A DNA stretch of 64,000 nt from Cryptosporangium aurantiacum (GCF_900143005.1 NZ_FRCS01000001.1:310001-374000), one strand, 5' to 3'; positions 1 to 8,573 are shown, counted from the stretch's first letter. Notes: a model not told the origin generated them from the sequence alone. Translations and numbers: made by a program.

Positions 1-193
1 TCTGGATGAGGATGTATGCCTGTACCACGGACACGCTCCCTGTAACGCCATTCGACACCGTCCGTACCGGAACGACGGATGGTAGGACGGGTGCACGCTA
101 CCGCACCACCTGGTTGGGATATTCGGCCCAGGTCACGCCGGTGTGGTGTAGGTCGCGGCAGCTCAGAATGTGGGCAGGGGAGGAGTGGGCGGC

Positions 194-1132
194 GTGACCG
201 TCTCGGACATCGGGGAAGCCGGTCTGCTGGAGCGGGTTTTCCCGCGGCTGCCGCAGAGCCGCGCGACTCTGCTCGGCCCCGGCGACGACGCCGCTCTGGT
301 GGCGGTGCGCGGTGGCCGGGTGGTCGCCACTACCGACCTGCTGGTCGAGGGCAGGCACTTCCGGCTGGACTGGTCGAGCCCGCGCGACGTCGGGCGGAAG
401 GCGGCCGCGCAGAACCTGGCCGACGTGGCGGCGATGGGCGGCGTCGGCACCGCGCTGCTGATCGGCCTGGCGCTGCCCGGTGACACCGAGGTGAGCTGGG
501 CGGAAGCGTTCTACGACGGCCTGCGCGAGGAATGTGACCTGGTCGGGGCGGGCATCGTCGGCGGCGACGTGGTGCGCTCGGAGCACGGGATCACGATCGC
601 GGTGACCGCGCTGGGCTCGATGCGTGGCCGCGAGCCGGTGACCCGGTCCGGCGCGAAACCGGGTGACGTCGTTGCGATCGCCGGCCGGGTGGGCTGGTCG
701 GCGGCCGGCCTCGCGGTCCTGTCGCGTGGTTTCCGGACGCCGCGCGCGCTGGTGGACGCTCATCGGTTCCCGCAGGTGCCGTACGCGGCCGGTCCGGTCG
801 CCGCCGATCTCGGTGCCACCGCGATGTGTGACGTGTCCGACGGGCTGGTCGCGGACCTGCGGTCGATCGCGGTCGCCAGCGGCGTCTCGATCGAGATCAC
901 GACCGACGTCCTGGAAGTCACCGCGCAGATGCGGGACGCCGCGCTCGCGCTCGGGGTCGACCCGGTCCGCTGGCTCCTGGACGGGGGCGAGGACCATGCG
1001 TTGATCGCCACGTTTCCGCCGCGCGTCGATCTTCCGGAGAAATGGCTGACGATCGGCCGCGTGGTGCGGGGCCGCGGCGTGTACGTCGACGGGCAACCCA
1101 GCGCTGACCAGGGCTTCGACCACTTCCGCTGA
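194..1132 (+). CDS. thiL: Thiamine-monophosphate kinase
   Basis: ThiL phosphorylates thiamine monophosphate to thiamine diphosphate with ATP, the last step of cofactor synthesis, in the cytosol. The 312-residue product shows the PurM/ThiL layout: GPGDDAAL (28-35), TTDLLVEGRHF (46-56), NLADVAAMGG (74-83), DVSDGL (213-218) and GGEDHAL (264-270), which supply the metal, ATP and substrate sites. I choose GTG 194 because AGGAG lies at 181-185, eight bases upstream; an in-frame GTG at 170 has no such site. The preceding 193 bases hold no convincing gene. The identification is firm; only the start is open. Confidence 0.93.
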   Translation: MTVSDIGEAGLLERVFPRLPQSRATLLGPGDDAALVAVRGGRVVATTDLLVEGRHFRLDWSSPRDVGRKAAAQNLADVAAMGGVGTALLIGLALPGDTEVSWAEAFYDGLREECDLVGAGIVGGDVVRSEHGITIAVTALGSMRGREPVTRSGAKPGDVVAIAGRVGWSAAGLAVLSRGFRTPRALVDAHRFPQVPYAAGPVAADLGATAMCDVSDGLVADLRSIAVASGVSIEITTDVLEVTAQMRDAALALGVDPVRWLLDGGEDHALIATFPPRVDLPEKWLTIGRVVRGRGVYVDGQPSADQGFDHFR

Positions 1133-1174
1133 CCCGCGTCCGACCCCTGCGTGGGCTTCGTCTCAGCCTTGGAC

Positions 1175-1180
1175 TATGGT
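1175..1180 (+). promoter_or_regulatory. Possible -10 element (TATGGT) of a leaderless transcript
   Basis: TATGGT fits the TANNNT -10 pattern and lies five bases before an ATG at 1186, the spacing seen in leaderless actinobacterial mRNAs. I see no good -35. It could drive the short ORF at 1186 and the kinase gene behind it. Confidence 0.3.
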
Positions 1181-1185
1181 CGCCG

Positions 1186-1230
1186 ATGGGTGATTTGTGC
1201 CAAATAGGCATCCTGGGAGAGGCGTGCTGA
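1186..1230 (+). CDS. Possible 14-codon upstream ORF before the kinase gene
   Basis: The reading frame encodes MGDLCQIGILGEAC and stops at 1228-1230, 112 bases before the kinase start. It begins just after a TANNNT element, so it could be translated from a leaderless mRNA. Two of its fourteen residues are cysteine, which invites comparison with short upstream peptides that sense aminoacyl-tRNA supply, but that is inference. Expression is not shown, and a chance ORF of this length is likely. Confidence 0.22.
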   Translation: MGDLCQIGILGEAC

Positions 1231-1342
1231 TAGACGGCGTGCGTCGGATTCGGCGTTTCGTCCTTCCGGTCGGAGGCTAATCCGCCTCCAGTGAGCTGAT
1301 ACCTCCAGCGGGCCGACGTGTGAACGAGGGGCAGGGTGGACT

Positions 1343-2539
1343 GTGAAGGCGAACGAGACCGACACCGGTTCCTCCGCTAGTCCACCGCTCCTTCTCGACG
1401 GCAGGTACCAGATCGAAGACCGCCTCGGCGGTGGCGGCGCCTCGGACGTGTACCGGGCCCGTGACCTGCGGCTCGGTCGTCCGGTCGCGGTCAAGATGTT
1501 CCGTGTTCGGGCCGGAGCGCACTCCGACCGGCGGTGCGGCGACGAAGCCCGCCTGCTGGCCGCGCTCAACCACCCGGGCCTCGTGGCGGTCTACGACGCC
1601 GGTTGGCACGACGACCGTGAGTACCTGGTTTTGCAGCTGATCGAGGGACGGACGCTCGGTCGCCGGATCGCGGCAGGCGCGCTCTCGCCGAGGGACGTCG
1701 TCCGGATCGGGGCCGTGCTCGCCGACGTGCTGCACCACGTGCACGCCCGCGGCATCGTCCACCGCGACGTGAAGCCGTCGAACGTCCTCTGCGGGTCCGA
1801 CGGAGCCGTGTTCCTGGCGGACTTCGGCATCTCTCATCCGGCCGGCGCCGAGGAGACCAACGGGTCCGGCGTGGTGGTCGGAACCGCTCCCTATCTGGCG
1901 CCGGAGCAGGTCCAGGGCGGTCCGGTCGGGCCGCCCTGCGACGTGTACGCGCTCGGTCTGGTGCTGCTGGAGTGCCTGACCGGCAAGCGTGAGTACCCGG
2001 GCGGGCAGCTGGAGGCCGCGATGGCCCGGTTGCACCGCGAGCCCGTCGTCCCCGACCACACGCCGGCGCCGCTCGGACGACTGATCCGCGCGATGACCGC
2101 GTTGGACCCGGCGTCCCGGCCGACCGCGCTGCAGTGCCGCAAGCTGCTGGCGGTCCACGACCCGAACCTCTCGCGTCCGACGTTCCCGGTCAGCCCGCCG
2201 GTGGAGCTGCCGGCTGCCGACGGCAACCGGTGGGACAGCTCCGATCTGCCCACGGCCGAGGTCCTGGTGGCTGCTGCTCTCGAGGACGAACAGGCTGCGG
2301 ACGTCGTCCCGGAACCGGTCGGGGACGCGGACGTGGGGCTCGACGTCCTGCTCTCCGAGGCCGGTGCGGAGGAGCCCTCCGAGGAGGTCGCCGTGGAACC
2401 TTCGCCGCAGGCGGAGACCGGCCATGCTCGGCGGCGCCGGACGACCGGAGCGCACCGCCGACGCCGGGGTGCGGGCCTGGGTTCGACGTTCTGGTTGTCG
2501 CGTGGCCGGGAGAGCACACCCGAGGCCCGCGCCAGCTGA
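1343..2539 (+). CDS. Serine/threonine protein kinase (PknB type) without an evident membrane anchor
   Basis: This is a 398-residue Hanks-type kinase. The N-terminal catalytic domain carries the glycine loop LGGGGASDVY (29-37), the ATP lysine in VAVK (K51), a candidate helix-C glutamate (E69), HRDVKPSN (140-147, catalytic D142), DFG (160-162) and APEQ (186-189). After about residue 265 comes an acidic, Pro/Ala-rich linker and then a very basic stretch (HARRRR, HRRRR). Actinobacterial relatives usually have a transmembrane helix and an extracellular sensor; neither is visible here, so it may be cytosolic. Its targets are unknown. GTG 1343 is the first plausible start, and the GNAT gene follows after 19 bases, probably in one transcript. 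Confidence 0.88.
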   Translation: MKANETDTGSSASPPLLLDGRYQIEDRLGGGGASDVYRARDLRLGRPVAVKMFRVRAGAHSDRRCGDEARLLAALNHPGLVAVYDAGWHDDREYLVLQLIEGRTLGRRIAAGALSPRDVVRIGAVLADVLHHVHARGIVHRDVKPSNVLCGSDGAVFLADFGISHPAGAEETNGSGVVVGTAPYLAPEQVQGGPVGPPCDVYALGLVLLECLTGKREYPGGQLEAAMARLHREPVVPDHTPAPLGRLIRAMTALDPASRPTALQCRKLLAVHDPNLSRPTFPVSPPVELPAADGNRWDSSDLPTAEVLVAAALEDEQAADVVPEPVGDADVGLDVLLSEAGAEEPSEEVAVEPSPQAETGHARRRRTTGAHRRRRGAGLGSTFWLSRGRESTPEARAS

Positions 2540-2558
2540 GCTGTGGCACGGTGGAAGC

Positions 2559-3044
2559 GTGTCAACCGCTGCCACCGAGATCGAACTTCGGCCGACGCCC
2601 TTCGACGCACCGGAAGCCGTGGCGCTGATCGCGGCTCTCCAGCAGGAGTATCAGGTCCGCTACGGCGGCCACGACGAGACGCCGGTCGACCCGGCGGAGT
2701 TCGCGCCCCCGGACGGGTGGTTCGTCGTCGCCTGGATCGGTGACACCCCGGTCGGCTGCGGCGGCTGGCGCGCGCACGCGTTACCCGGCGAGCCGGCGCC
2801 GGTGGCCGAGATCAAGCGGATGTTCGTCGCGGCGGCGGCGCGTCGCCGTGGCGTGGCCCGCTCGCTCCTGACCGAGCTGGAGCGCACCGCCGCAGCAGCC
2901 GGGTTCTCGCGGCTGATCCTGGAGGCCGGTGACCAGCAGCCCGAGGCCATCGCCCTCTACACCGGGGCGGGATTCCGCGCGGCGGAGCCGTTCGGGCTCT
3001 ACGTCGACGAGGACGGATCGGTGTACTTCACGAAGGATCTGTAG
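2559..3044 (+). CDS. GNAT-family N-acetyltransferase
   Basis: The 161-residue product has the GNAT fold pattern: a substrate-side strand with GGWRAH, then EIKRMFV followed by the acetyl-CoA loop ARRRGVARSLLTELE, and a C-terminal ALYTGAGFR segment typical of the family. It would transfer an acetyl group from acetyl-CoA to an amine, but the substrate cannot be read from sequence. The start is GTG 2559, since extending the frame upstream only runs into the kinase gene in another frame. It lies 19 bases behind the kinase and ends at a strong hairpin terminator. Confidence 0.85.
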   Translation: MSTAATEIELRPTPFDAPEAVALIAALQQEYQVRYGGHDETPVDPAEFAPPDGWFVVAWIGDTPVGCGGWRAHALPGEPAPVAEIKRMFVAAAARRRGVARSLLTELERTAAAAGFSRLILEAGDQQPEAIALYTGAGFRAAEPFGLYVDEDGSVYFTKDL

Positions 3045-3050
3045 ACACGC

Positions 3051-3087
3051 CGAAAACGCGTAGCCCGCTGGGGGCTACGCGTTTTCG
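3051..3087. terminator. Bidirectional intrinsic terminator between the GNAT gene and rpmB
   Basis: A perfect 16-base inverted repeat (3051-3066 and 3072-3087) has a 5-base loop. The outer arm supplies AAAA on one side and TTTT on the other, so it can end transcription both of the plus-strand acetyltransferase gene and of the minus-strand rpmB gene that converge here. Confidence 0.88.
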
Positions 3088-3099
3088 AAGCTGCGGGTC

Positions 3100-3291
3100 T
3101 CAGCCCCGGACGACCTTGCCGGCCTTGATGCAGGAGGTGCAGACCTGCTTGCGCACGGTCGTGCCGCCACCCGCCGGGACCCGGACGGTCTGGATGTTCG
3201 GGTTCCACCGGCGGTGGGTGCGCCGGTGGGAGTGCGAGACCGACATGCCGAAGCCCGGCCCCTTGCCACAGACGTCGCACACGCTCGCCAC
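3100..3291 (-). CDS. rpmB: 50S ribosomal protein L28
   Basis: The 63-residue protein is L28 of the large ribosomal subunit. The N-terminal CDVCGKGP, the central [14 protein letters not shown] and the C-terminal [10 protein letters not shown] are family hallmarks. The two CxxC pairs mark the zinc-binding (C+) form. It is a single gene on the minus strand, ended by the shared hairpin and divergent from the fakA-like gene. A 17-base tandem repeat lies just upstream of its start. Confidence 0.96.
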   Translation of the reverse strand: MASVCDVCGKGPGFGMSVSHSHRRTHRRWNPNIQTVRVPAGGGTTVRKQVCTSCIKAGKVVRG

Positions 3292-3314
3292 GGAAACACT
3301 CCTGCACTAGTGGG

Positions 3315-3360
3315 TCAAAAGCTTGGGTGGTTCAAAAGCTCGGGTGGTTCAAAAGCTTGC
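3315..3360. repeat. 17-base tandem repeat upstream of rpmB
   Basis: Two full copies of a 17-base unit beginning TCAAAAGC (3315-3331 and 3332-3348, one mismatch) and a 12-base partial copy lie 24-69 bases before the rpmB start. On the minus strand each copy junction reads TTTTGAAC. The rest of the interval to 3527 shows no gene. A promoter or regulatory role for rpmB is possible but unproven. Confidence 0.7.
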
Positions 3361-3527
3361 CCACGTTCTGAACACGTGGACGCACCCGCCCGGAGCGGGT
3401 GCACCGCAACAGCCTACCTACTGGTCCGACCGGCGCCAAACCGACGGGGTCCGCAGGGTGGCGAACGACCACGTGGCGTGATGGGCCACCATACGTGCCA
3501 GACGGGGACCGGACCGAGAGGAGTCGC

Positions 3528-5156
3528 GTGCTCGAGCACCTCGACGCCGGTGCGGTGCAGCGATGGTGCGCGGGCACGCTGGCCGAGCTCCGGCGGTGGC
3601 AGCGGGAGATCGACGCGCTCAACGTCTTCCCGGTCGCCGACTCCGACACCGGCACGAACCTCGTCCTCACCATGGAGGCGGCGGTCGACGCGCTGGGGTC
3701 GCAGCACGCCGGCACTGCCCGGGACGCCTGGACGCGGATGGCGCGCGGCGCGCTCCTGGGCGCTCGGGGCAACTCCGGGATGATCGTCTCCCAGCTGCTC
3801 GCCGGTGCGGCCGCCGCGCTGCCCGCCGACCGCCCGGTGCGCGGGCGCGCGCTGGCGGAGTCGCTGCGGGCGGCGGTCACGGCCGGGTACGAGGCGGTCG
3901 TGCAGCCGGTGGAGGGCACCGTGCTCTCGGTGGCAGACGCCGCGGCGCGCGGAGCGGTCGAGGCCCGCTCCGACGACCTGGCGGTGGTCAGCGCCGCCGC
4001 GCTGCGCGGCGCGCGGCTGGCGCTGGAGGCCACGCCGGCCCAGCTCGCCGCGATGGGCCTGCCCGAGGTCGTGGACGCCGGTGGGCGGGGCCTAGTCGTC
4101 GTGCTGGACGTGCTGGACGCGGTGGTGCGCGGCGCAGCGCCTGCCGAGCCGCTGACGTCAGCCGGGCCGGTCGAGGCCGCATCCGTGGTCAACGGCGTCC
4201 AGGAGGGCTGGGAGATCCAGTACCTGCTCGACGTCCCCGCCGACGCCGACCGGCGGATCGCCGCACTGCGGACGCGGCTGTCCGAGGTCGGCGACTCGGT
4301 GGTCGTCGCGTGTGCCGACGCGGGCGTCGGGCTGTGGACGATCCACGTGCACGCGCACGACATCGGGGCCGCGCTCGAAGCGGGCCTGGACGCCGGGCGC
4401 CCGCACCAGGTCGCGGTGGAGCCGTTGATCACCACCGGAGGGTTGAACGGAAACCCCCATTCCGGTCATATCTCCGGTGCATTGTCGGACGCCGCTCGGG
4501 AGCGTGCGGTGGTCGCGGTCGTGCCCGGCGCCGGGTTGGCGCAAGTCTTCGCCGCTGCGGGCGCGGAGACGGTGGAGGTCGCCCCCGGCACGTCGCCGAC
4601 CGTCGACGCGCTGCTCGCGGCCGTCGAGCGGAGCGGGGCCACCGAGATCGTCCTGCTGCCGAACGACAGCGCACACGCCGCGGTGGCCGAGGCGGCGTCG
4701 GCGGCGGCCGGTGCCGACCGCACGATCTCGGTGCTGCACACCCGGTCACCTGTGCAGGGCATCGCCGCGCTCGCGGTCGCCGACCGCGAGCGCCCGTTCC
4801 GTGACGCGGTCGTCTCGATGGCCGAGGCTGCGGCGGCGACCCGGTGGGCCGAGGTGGCGGTCGCCGAGGAAGCGGCGTTCACCGTCGTCGGCCCCTGCCG
4901 CGCCGGTGACGTGCTGGGCCTGGTCGACGGCGACGTGGTGGCGATCGGCACCGACACGCTCGCGGTGACCAGGGACCTGGTGGACCGGCTGCTCAACGCC
5001 GGGGGCGAGCTGGTGACGCTGGTCCTCGGCGCGGACGCGGCCCCGGCGCTCGGCGACGCGCTCGCCGGCCACCTGCGGGCCCGCTGGCCGTTCTGCGAGA
5101 CCCACGTGTTCGACGGGGGGCAGCCCCGCGCGGTGGTTCTGCTCGGCGTCGAGTGA
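3528..5156 (+). CDS. DAK2/DhaL-domain protein, FakA-like (putative fatty acid kinase ATP-binding subunit)
   Basis: The 542-residue protein has an N-terminal DhaL domain with LNVFPVADSDTGTNL (31-45), whose aspartates bind Mg-nucleotide in dihydroxyacetone kinase and FakA. A middle domain and a C-terminal FakA-type domain (NPHSGHISGAL, then LLPND) follow. In Firmicutes FakA phosphorylates fatty acids presented by FakB; in actinobacteria this gene sits before recG and its substrate is mostly untested. I start it at GTG 3528, which is preceded by GAGAGGAG. An upstream frame extension lacks a ribosome site. recG follows after 84 bases. Confidence 0.85.
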   Translation: MLEHLDAGAVQRWCAGTLAELRRWQREIDALNVFPVADSDTGTNLVLTMEAAVDALGSQHAGTARDAWTRMARGALLGARGNSGMIVSQLLAGAAAALPADRPVRGRALAESLRAAVTAGYEAVVQPVEGTVLSVADAAARGAVEARSDDLAVVSAAALRGARLALEATPAQLAAMGLPEVVDAGGRGLVVVLDVLDAVVRGAAPAEPLTSAGPVEAASVVNGVQEGWEIQYLLDVPADADRRIAALRTRLSEVGDSVVVACADAGVGLWTIHVHAHDIGAALEAGLDAGRPHQVAVEPLITTGGLNGNPHSGHISGALSDAARERAVVAVVPGAGLAQVFAAAGAETVEVAPGTSPTVDALLAAVERSGATEIVLLPNDSAHAAVAEAASAAAGADRTISVLHTRSPVQGIAALAVADRERPFRDAVVSMAEAAAATRWAEVAVAEEAAFTVVGPCRAGDVLGLVDGDVVAIGTDTLAVTRDLVDRLLNAGGELVTLVLGADAAPALGDALAGHLRARWPFCETHVFDGGQPRAVVLLGVE

Positions 5157-5240
5157 GGGCGTGCGGCCCGGGGCGGGCTGGACTTGTCGCAGGCGCCTGG
5201 TAGGAGTTGAGCCGCCAGGGTCGATTCAGGAGCCGGAGAG

Positions 5241-7487
5241 GTGACATCGGTGCAGCGCCCCACCCTCGCTTCGCCGCTGCGGGACGCGGTCGGAGCCAAG
5301 ACCGCGAACGCGCTGATCGAGAAGCTCGGCTTGGAGACGGTCGGCGACCTGCTGCACCACTACCCGCGCCGGTACGCCGAACGCGGTGAGGTGTCCGACC
5401 TCGGCGCGCTCGAGATCGGCGAGCACGTCACGGTGGCGGCGAAGATCGAGAAGATCACCGTGCGCCCGATGCGGCAGAAGCCGCGCAGCAAGATGCTCGA
5501 GGTCACGGTCACCGACGGCAGGCGCAACCTCCAGCTGACGTTCTTCAACCAGGCGTGGCGTGAGAAACAGCTGACGATCGGCCGCTGGGGTCTGTTCTCC
5601 GGCAAGGTCGGCCAGTTCCGCGACAAGCTGCAGCTCAACCAGCCCGACTACCAGCTGCTCGCCGAACCCGGTGAGCTGGCCGACAGCGACGGCAGCAACG
5701 CGCTCGCCGAGTTCGCGAACGCGCTGATCCCGGTCTATCCGGCCGCGGCGAACGTGCCGACCTGGGTGATCGCGCGGGCGGTCCGGGCGACGCTCGACAT
5801 CGTCGCCGACGTCGATGACCCGATGCCGGAGGGCATCCGGCGGCGGCGCCACCTGATCGACCTGGCCACCGCACTGCGGGCAATCCACCAGCCCACCTCC
5901 AAGAGCGAGCTCTACCAGGCCAAACACCGGCTGAAGTGGGACGAGGCGTTCGGGCTGCAGGCGACGCTGGCCAAGCGGCGGCAGGCCGCCTCCGCGCGTC
6001 CGGCCAAGGCGCGCCCGTCCCGCCCCGGCGGGCTGCGGGAGGCGTTCGACGCGGCGCTGCCGTTCGCGCTGACCGCGGGCCAGGCCGACGTCGGGGACGA
6101 GATCGCGGCCGACCTCGCGGCCGAACACCCGATGCACCGGCTGCTCCAGGGTGAGGTCGGTTCCGGGAAGACGGTCGTCGCCGTGCGGGCGATGCTGCAG
6201 GTCGTCGACGCCGGCGGGCAGGCCGCGCTGCTCGCGCCCACCGAGGTGCTCGCCGCCCAGCACGCCCGGTCGATCCGCGCGATGCTCGGCCCGATGGCCA
6301 GGGCCGGTGAGCTCGACGCCGCGGAGACGTCCACCCGGGTCGCGCTGCTCACCGGTTCGCTGCCCGCCGCGGCTCGCCGGGCGGCGCTGGCCGAAGCCGC
6401 CGACGGAGCCGCGGGCATCGTCGTCGGCACCCATGCGCTGCTGTCCGAGGGTGTCGAGTTCGCCGACCTCGGGCTCGTCGTGATCGACGAGCAGCACCGG
6501 TTCGGTGTCGAACAACGCGACGCGCTGCGGTCGAAGGCCGGCCGGACGCCACCGCACGTGCTGGTGATGACCGCCACCCCGATCCCGCGCACGGTCGCGA
6601 TGACCGTGTTCGGTGACCTCGAGACGTCCGCGCTCACCCAGCTGCCCAGCGGCCGCTCGCCGATCGCCACGTCGGTGGTCCCGGTCGCGGAGAAGCCCGC
6701 CTGGCTGGCGCGGGCCTGGCAGCGGGTCACCGAGGAGGTGGCCGCCGGTCACCAGGCCTACGTCGTCTGCCCGCGGATCGGGGAGTCGCTGGCCGGTGAC
6801 GAGGAGGAGGAACCGGACGGCGCCGACGACCCGAACCTCGAGCCGCCGCCCGAGGACGACGCGGCGGCGAAGCGTCCGCCGCTGGCGGTACTCGACGTGG
6901 CGCCCAAGCTCGCCGAGGGGCCGCTGTCCGAGCTCCGGATCGGCGTGTTGCACGGCAAGCTGCCTCCGGACGAGAAGGACGCGGTGATGGCCGACTTCGC
7001 CGGTCGCCGCCTCGACGTCCTGGTGGCGACCACCGTGATCGAGGTCGGCGTCGACGTGCCGAACTCCACCGCGATGGTGATCATGGACGCCGACCGGTTC
7101 GGCGTCAGCCAGCTCCACCAGCTCCGCGGCCGGGTCGGCCGGGGGAGCGCGGCCGGGTTGTGCCTGCTGGTCACCGACGCACCCGCCGGGACGAAGGCCC
7201 GCGAGCGCCTGGACGCGGTCGCGAGCACCACCGACGGCTTCGAGCTGGCCCAGCTCGACCTCGAACAGCGTCGGGAGGGTGACGTGCTCGGCGTGGCGCA
7301 GTCCGGCAGGCGCTCCCGGCTGAAGCTGCTCTCGCTGCTGCACGACGAAGAGCTGATCCGTGATGCCCGCACCGAGGCGAGCACACTGGTGGCCGAGGAC
7401 CCCGAGCTGAACGCGTACCCGGGGCTCGCCGCGGCCGTGAACGCGCTGGTCGACGACGACGCCGCCGACTACCTGGAGAAGACGTGA
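5241..7487 (+). CDS. recG: ATP-dependent DNA helicase RecG
   Basis: RecG is a double-strand DNA translocase that remodels stalled forks and Holliday junctions. The 748-residue product has an N-terminal wedge/OB region (about 50-150), Walker A GEVGSGKT (304-311), the motif II box DEQHRFG (416-422), MTATPIPRT (motif III) and the C-terminal VIEVGVDVPN and QLRGRVGRG motifs V-VI. An acidic insertion, roughly DEEEEPDGADD, interrupts the second helicase domain. GTG 5241 is used; GTG 5250 is an alternative. The stop codon overlaps a tiny ORF that leads to rsmD. Confidence 0.97.
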   Translation: MTSVQRPTLASPLRDAVGAKTANALIEKLGLETVGDLLHHYPRRYAERGEVSDLGALEIGEHVTVAAKIEKITVRPMRQKPRSKMLEVTVTDGRRNLQLTFFNQAWREKQLTIGRWGLFSGKVGQFRDKLQLNQPDYQLLAEPGELADSDGSNALAEFANALIPVYPAAANVPTWVIARAVRATLDIVADVDDPMPEGIRRRRHLIDLATALRAIHQPTSKSELYQAKHRLKWDEAFGLQATLAKRRQAASARPAKARPSRPGGLREAFDAALPFALTAGQADVGDEIAADLAAEHPMHRLLQGEVGSGKTVVAVRAMLQVVDAGGQAALLAPTEVLAAQHARSIRAMLGPMARAGELDAAETSTRVALLTGSLPAAARRAALAEAADGAAGIVVGTHALLSEGVEFADLGLVVIDEQHRFGVEQRDALRSKAGRTPPHVLVMTATPIPRTVAMTVFGDLETSALTQLPSGRSPIATSVVPVAEKPAWLARAWQRVTEEVAAGHQAYVVCPRIGESLAGDEEEEPDGADDPNLEPPPEDDAAAKRPPLAVLDVAPKLAEGPLSELRIGVLHGKLPPDEKDAVMADFAGRRLDVLVATTVIEVGVDVPNSTAMVIMDADRFGVSQLHQLRGRVGRGSAAGLCLLVTDAPAGTKARERLDAVASTTDGFELAQLDLEQRREGDVLGVAQSGRRSRLKLLSLLHDEELIRDARTEASTLVAEDPELNAYPGLAAAVNALVDDDAADYLEKT

Positions 7488-7540
7488 CGCGAATCATCGC
7501 GGGCGCCGCCGCCGTGCTGACGGTTGCGGGCGCCGTATGA
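7484..7540 (+). CDS. 18-codon ORF bridging recG and rsmD, resembling the rsmD N-terminus
   Basis: A GTG overlaps the recG stop (GTGA), and the frame ends in a TGA that overlaps the rsmD ATG (ATGA), so it would couple translation of the two genes. It encodes VTRIIAGAAAVLTVAGAV, whose start resembles the MTRIVAG of rsmD, and the DNA of the two starts is also similar. It may be a partial duplication of the rsmD start or a decayed alternative start. Whether a peptide is made is unknown. Confidence 0.35.
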   Translation: MTRIIAGAAAVLTVAGAV

Positions 7541-8094
7541 CGCGGATCGTCGCCGGTGTGGCCGGCGGCAGGCGGATCGACGTGCCGCCGGGCCGCGGCA
7601 CCCGCCCGACGTCCGACCGGGCGCGCGAGGCGATGTTCAGCGCGGTCCAGGCGGTGCTCGACCTCGAGGGCGCCTCAGTGCTCGACCTGTACGCGGGCTC
7701 CGGGGCGGTCGGGTTCGAAGCGCTGTCCCGCGGCGCCGCGCACGCCCTGCTCGCCGAGTCCGACCCGAAGGCGGTGCGGACGCTCCGCGCGAACGCCGCG
7801 GCGCTGAAGCTGCCCGGTGCGGAGATCTGGTCCGGGCCGGTCGAGCGCCTCGCCGCCTCGCCCGCTTCCCGCCCGTACGACCTGGTTTTCGCCGATCCGC
7901 CCTACGCGCTGACCGCGGACGCGCTGGCGACGGTGCTCGTCGACCTCGATTCCTCTGGTTGGCTCGGTTCAGAGGCCCTCGTCGTGGTCGAGCGAGCGAC
8001 CAGGGACGAGCCGTGGATGTGGCCGAAGCCACTGGTCGCGGTACGTGAGCGCCGTTACGGCGAAGGGACCCTTTGGTACGGTCGCCGTTCGTGA
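7537..8094 (+). CDS. rsmD: 16S rRNA (guanine(966)-N(2))-methyltransferase
   Basis: RsmD methylates G966 of 16S rRNA using S-adenosylmethionine. The 185-residue protein has the SAM-binding motif LDLYAGSGAVG (49-59), the acidic E75SD, and the catalytic ADPPYAL (119-125) of N2-guanine methyltransferases. The N-terminal RIVAGVAGGRR and RPTSDRAREA segments are typical of the family. Its stop overlaps the coaD start (GTGA), and coaD is its usual neighbour. Confidence 0.95.
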   Translation: MTRIVAGVAGGRRIDVPPGRGTRPTSDRAREAMFSAVQAVLDLEGASVLDLYAGSGAVGFEALSRGAAHALLAESDPKAVRTLRANAAALKLPGAEIWSGPVERLAASPASRPYDLVFADPPYALTADALATVLVDLDSSGWLGSEALVVVERATRDEPWMWPKPLVAVRERRYGEGTLWYGRRS

Positions 8095-8573
8095 GACGCG
8101 CTGTGTGTCCCGGATCTTTTGACCCCGTGACGAACGGTCACCTCGACATCATCGGGCGGGCGAGCCGCCTGTATGACGAGGTGGTGGCGGCGGTCCTGAT
8201 CAATCCCCGCAAAGCCGGTCTGTTTACCGTGGAAGAGCGCATCGAGTTGCTGACCGAGGTGACCGCCTCGTACGGCAACGTCCGCGTCGACACGTTCACC
8301 GGGCTGCTCGTCGACTACTGCAAGGCCAACGACATCCCGGTCGTCGTGAAGGGCCTCCGCGCGGTCAGCGACTTCGACTACGAGCTCCAGCAGGCCCAGA
8401 TGAACCACGGCCTGGCCGGTGTCGAGACGCTGTTCATGGCGACGAACCCGCTGTTCTCGTTCCTCTCGTCCAGCCTGATCAAAGAGGTCGCCAAGTACGG
8501 TGGCGACGTGTCCGCGCACGTGCCGGAGGCAGTGCGACGTCGTCTGGTCGAGCGGCTGTCTACTCAGTCGTAA
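8091..8573 (+). CDS. coaD: Phosphopantetheine adenylyltransferase
   Basis: CoaD transfers AMP from ATP to 4'-phosphopantetheine, the penultimate step of coenzyme A synthesis. The 160-residue product has AVCPGSFDPVTNGH (4-17), containing the nucleotidyltransferase TxGH box, then KGLRAVSDFDYE and SSSLIKEVAKYGG. The start is GTG 8091, which overlaps the rsmD stop; a TTG frame extension to 8073 is unlikely. TACGGT at 8077-8082 lies eight bases before the GTG and could act as a -10 for a leaderless transcript. Confidence 0.96.
   Translation: MRRAVCPGSFDPVTNGHLDIIGRASRLYDEVVAAVLINPRKAGLFTVEERIELLTEVTASYGNVRVDTFTGLLVDYCKANDIPVVVKGLRAVSDFDYELQQAQMNHGLAGVETLFMATNPLFSFLSSSLIKEVAKYGGDVSAHVPEAVRRRLVERLSTQS

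Noticed and set aside
6-193. Short frames before thiL
   Set aside because: They have no ribosome site or recognisable sequence.
5226-7343. 705-codon minus-strand open frame
   Set aside because: It is the antisense shadow of recG, which has all helicase motifs.
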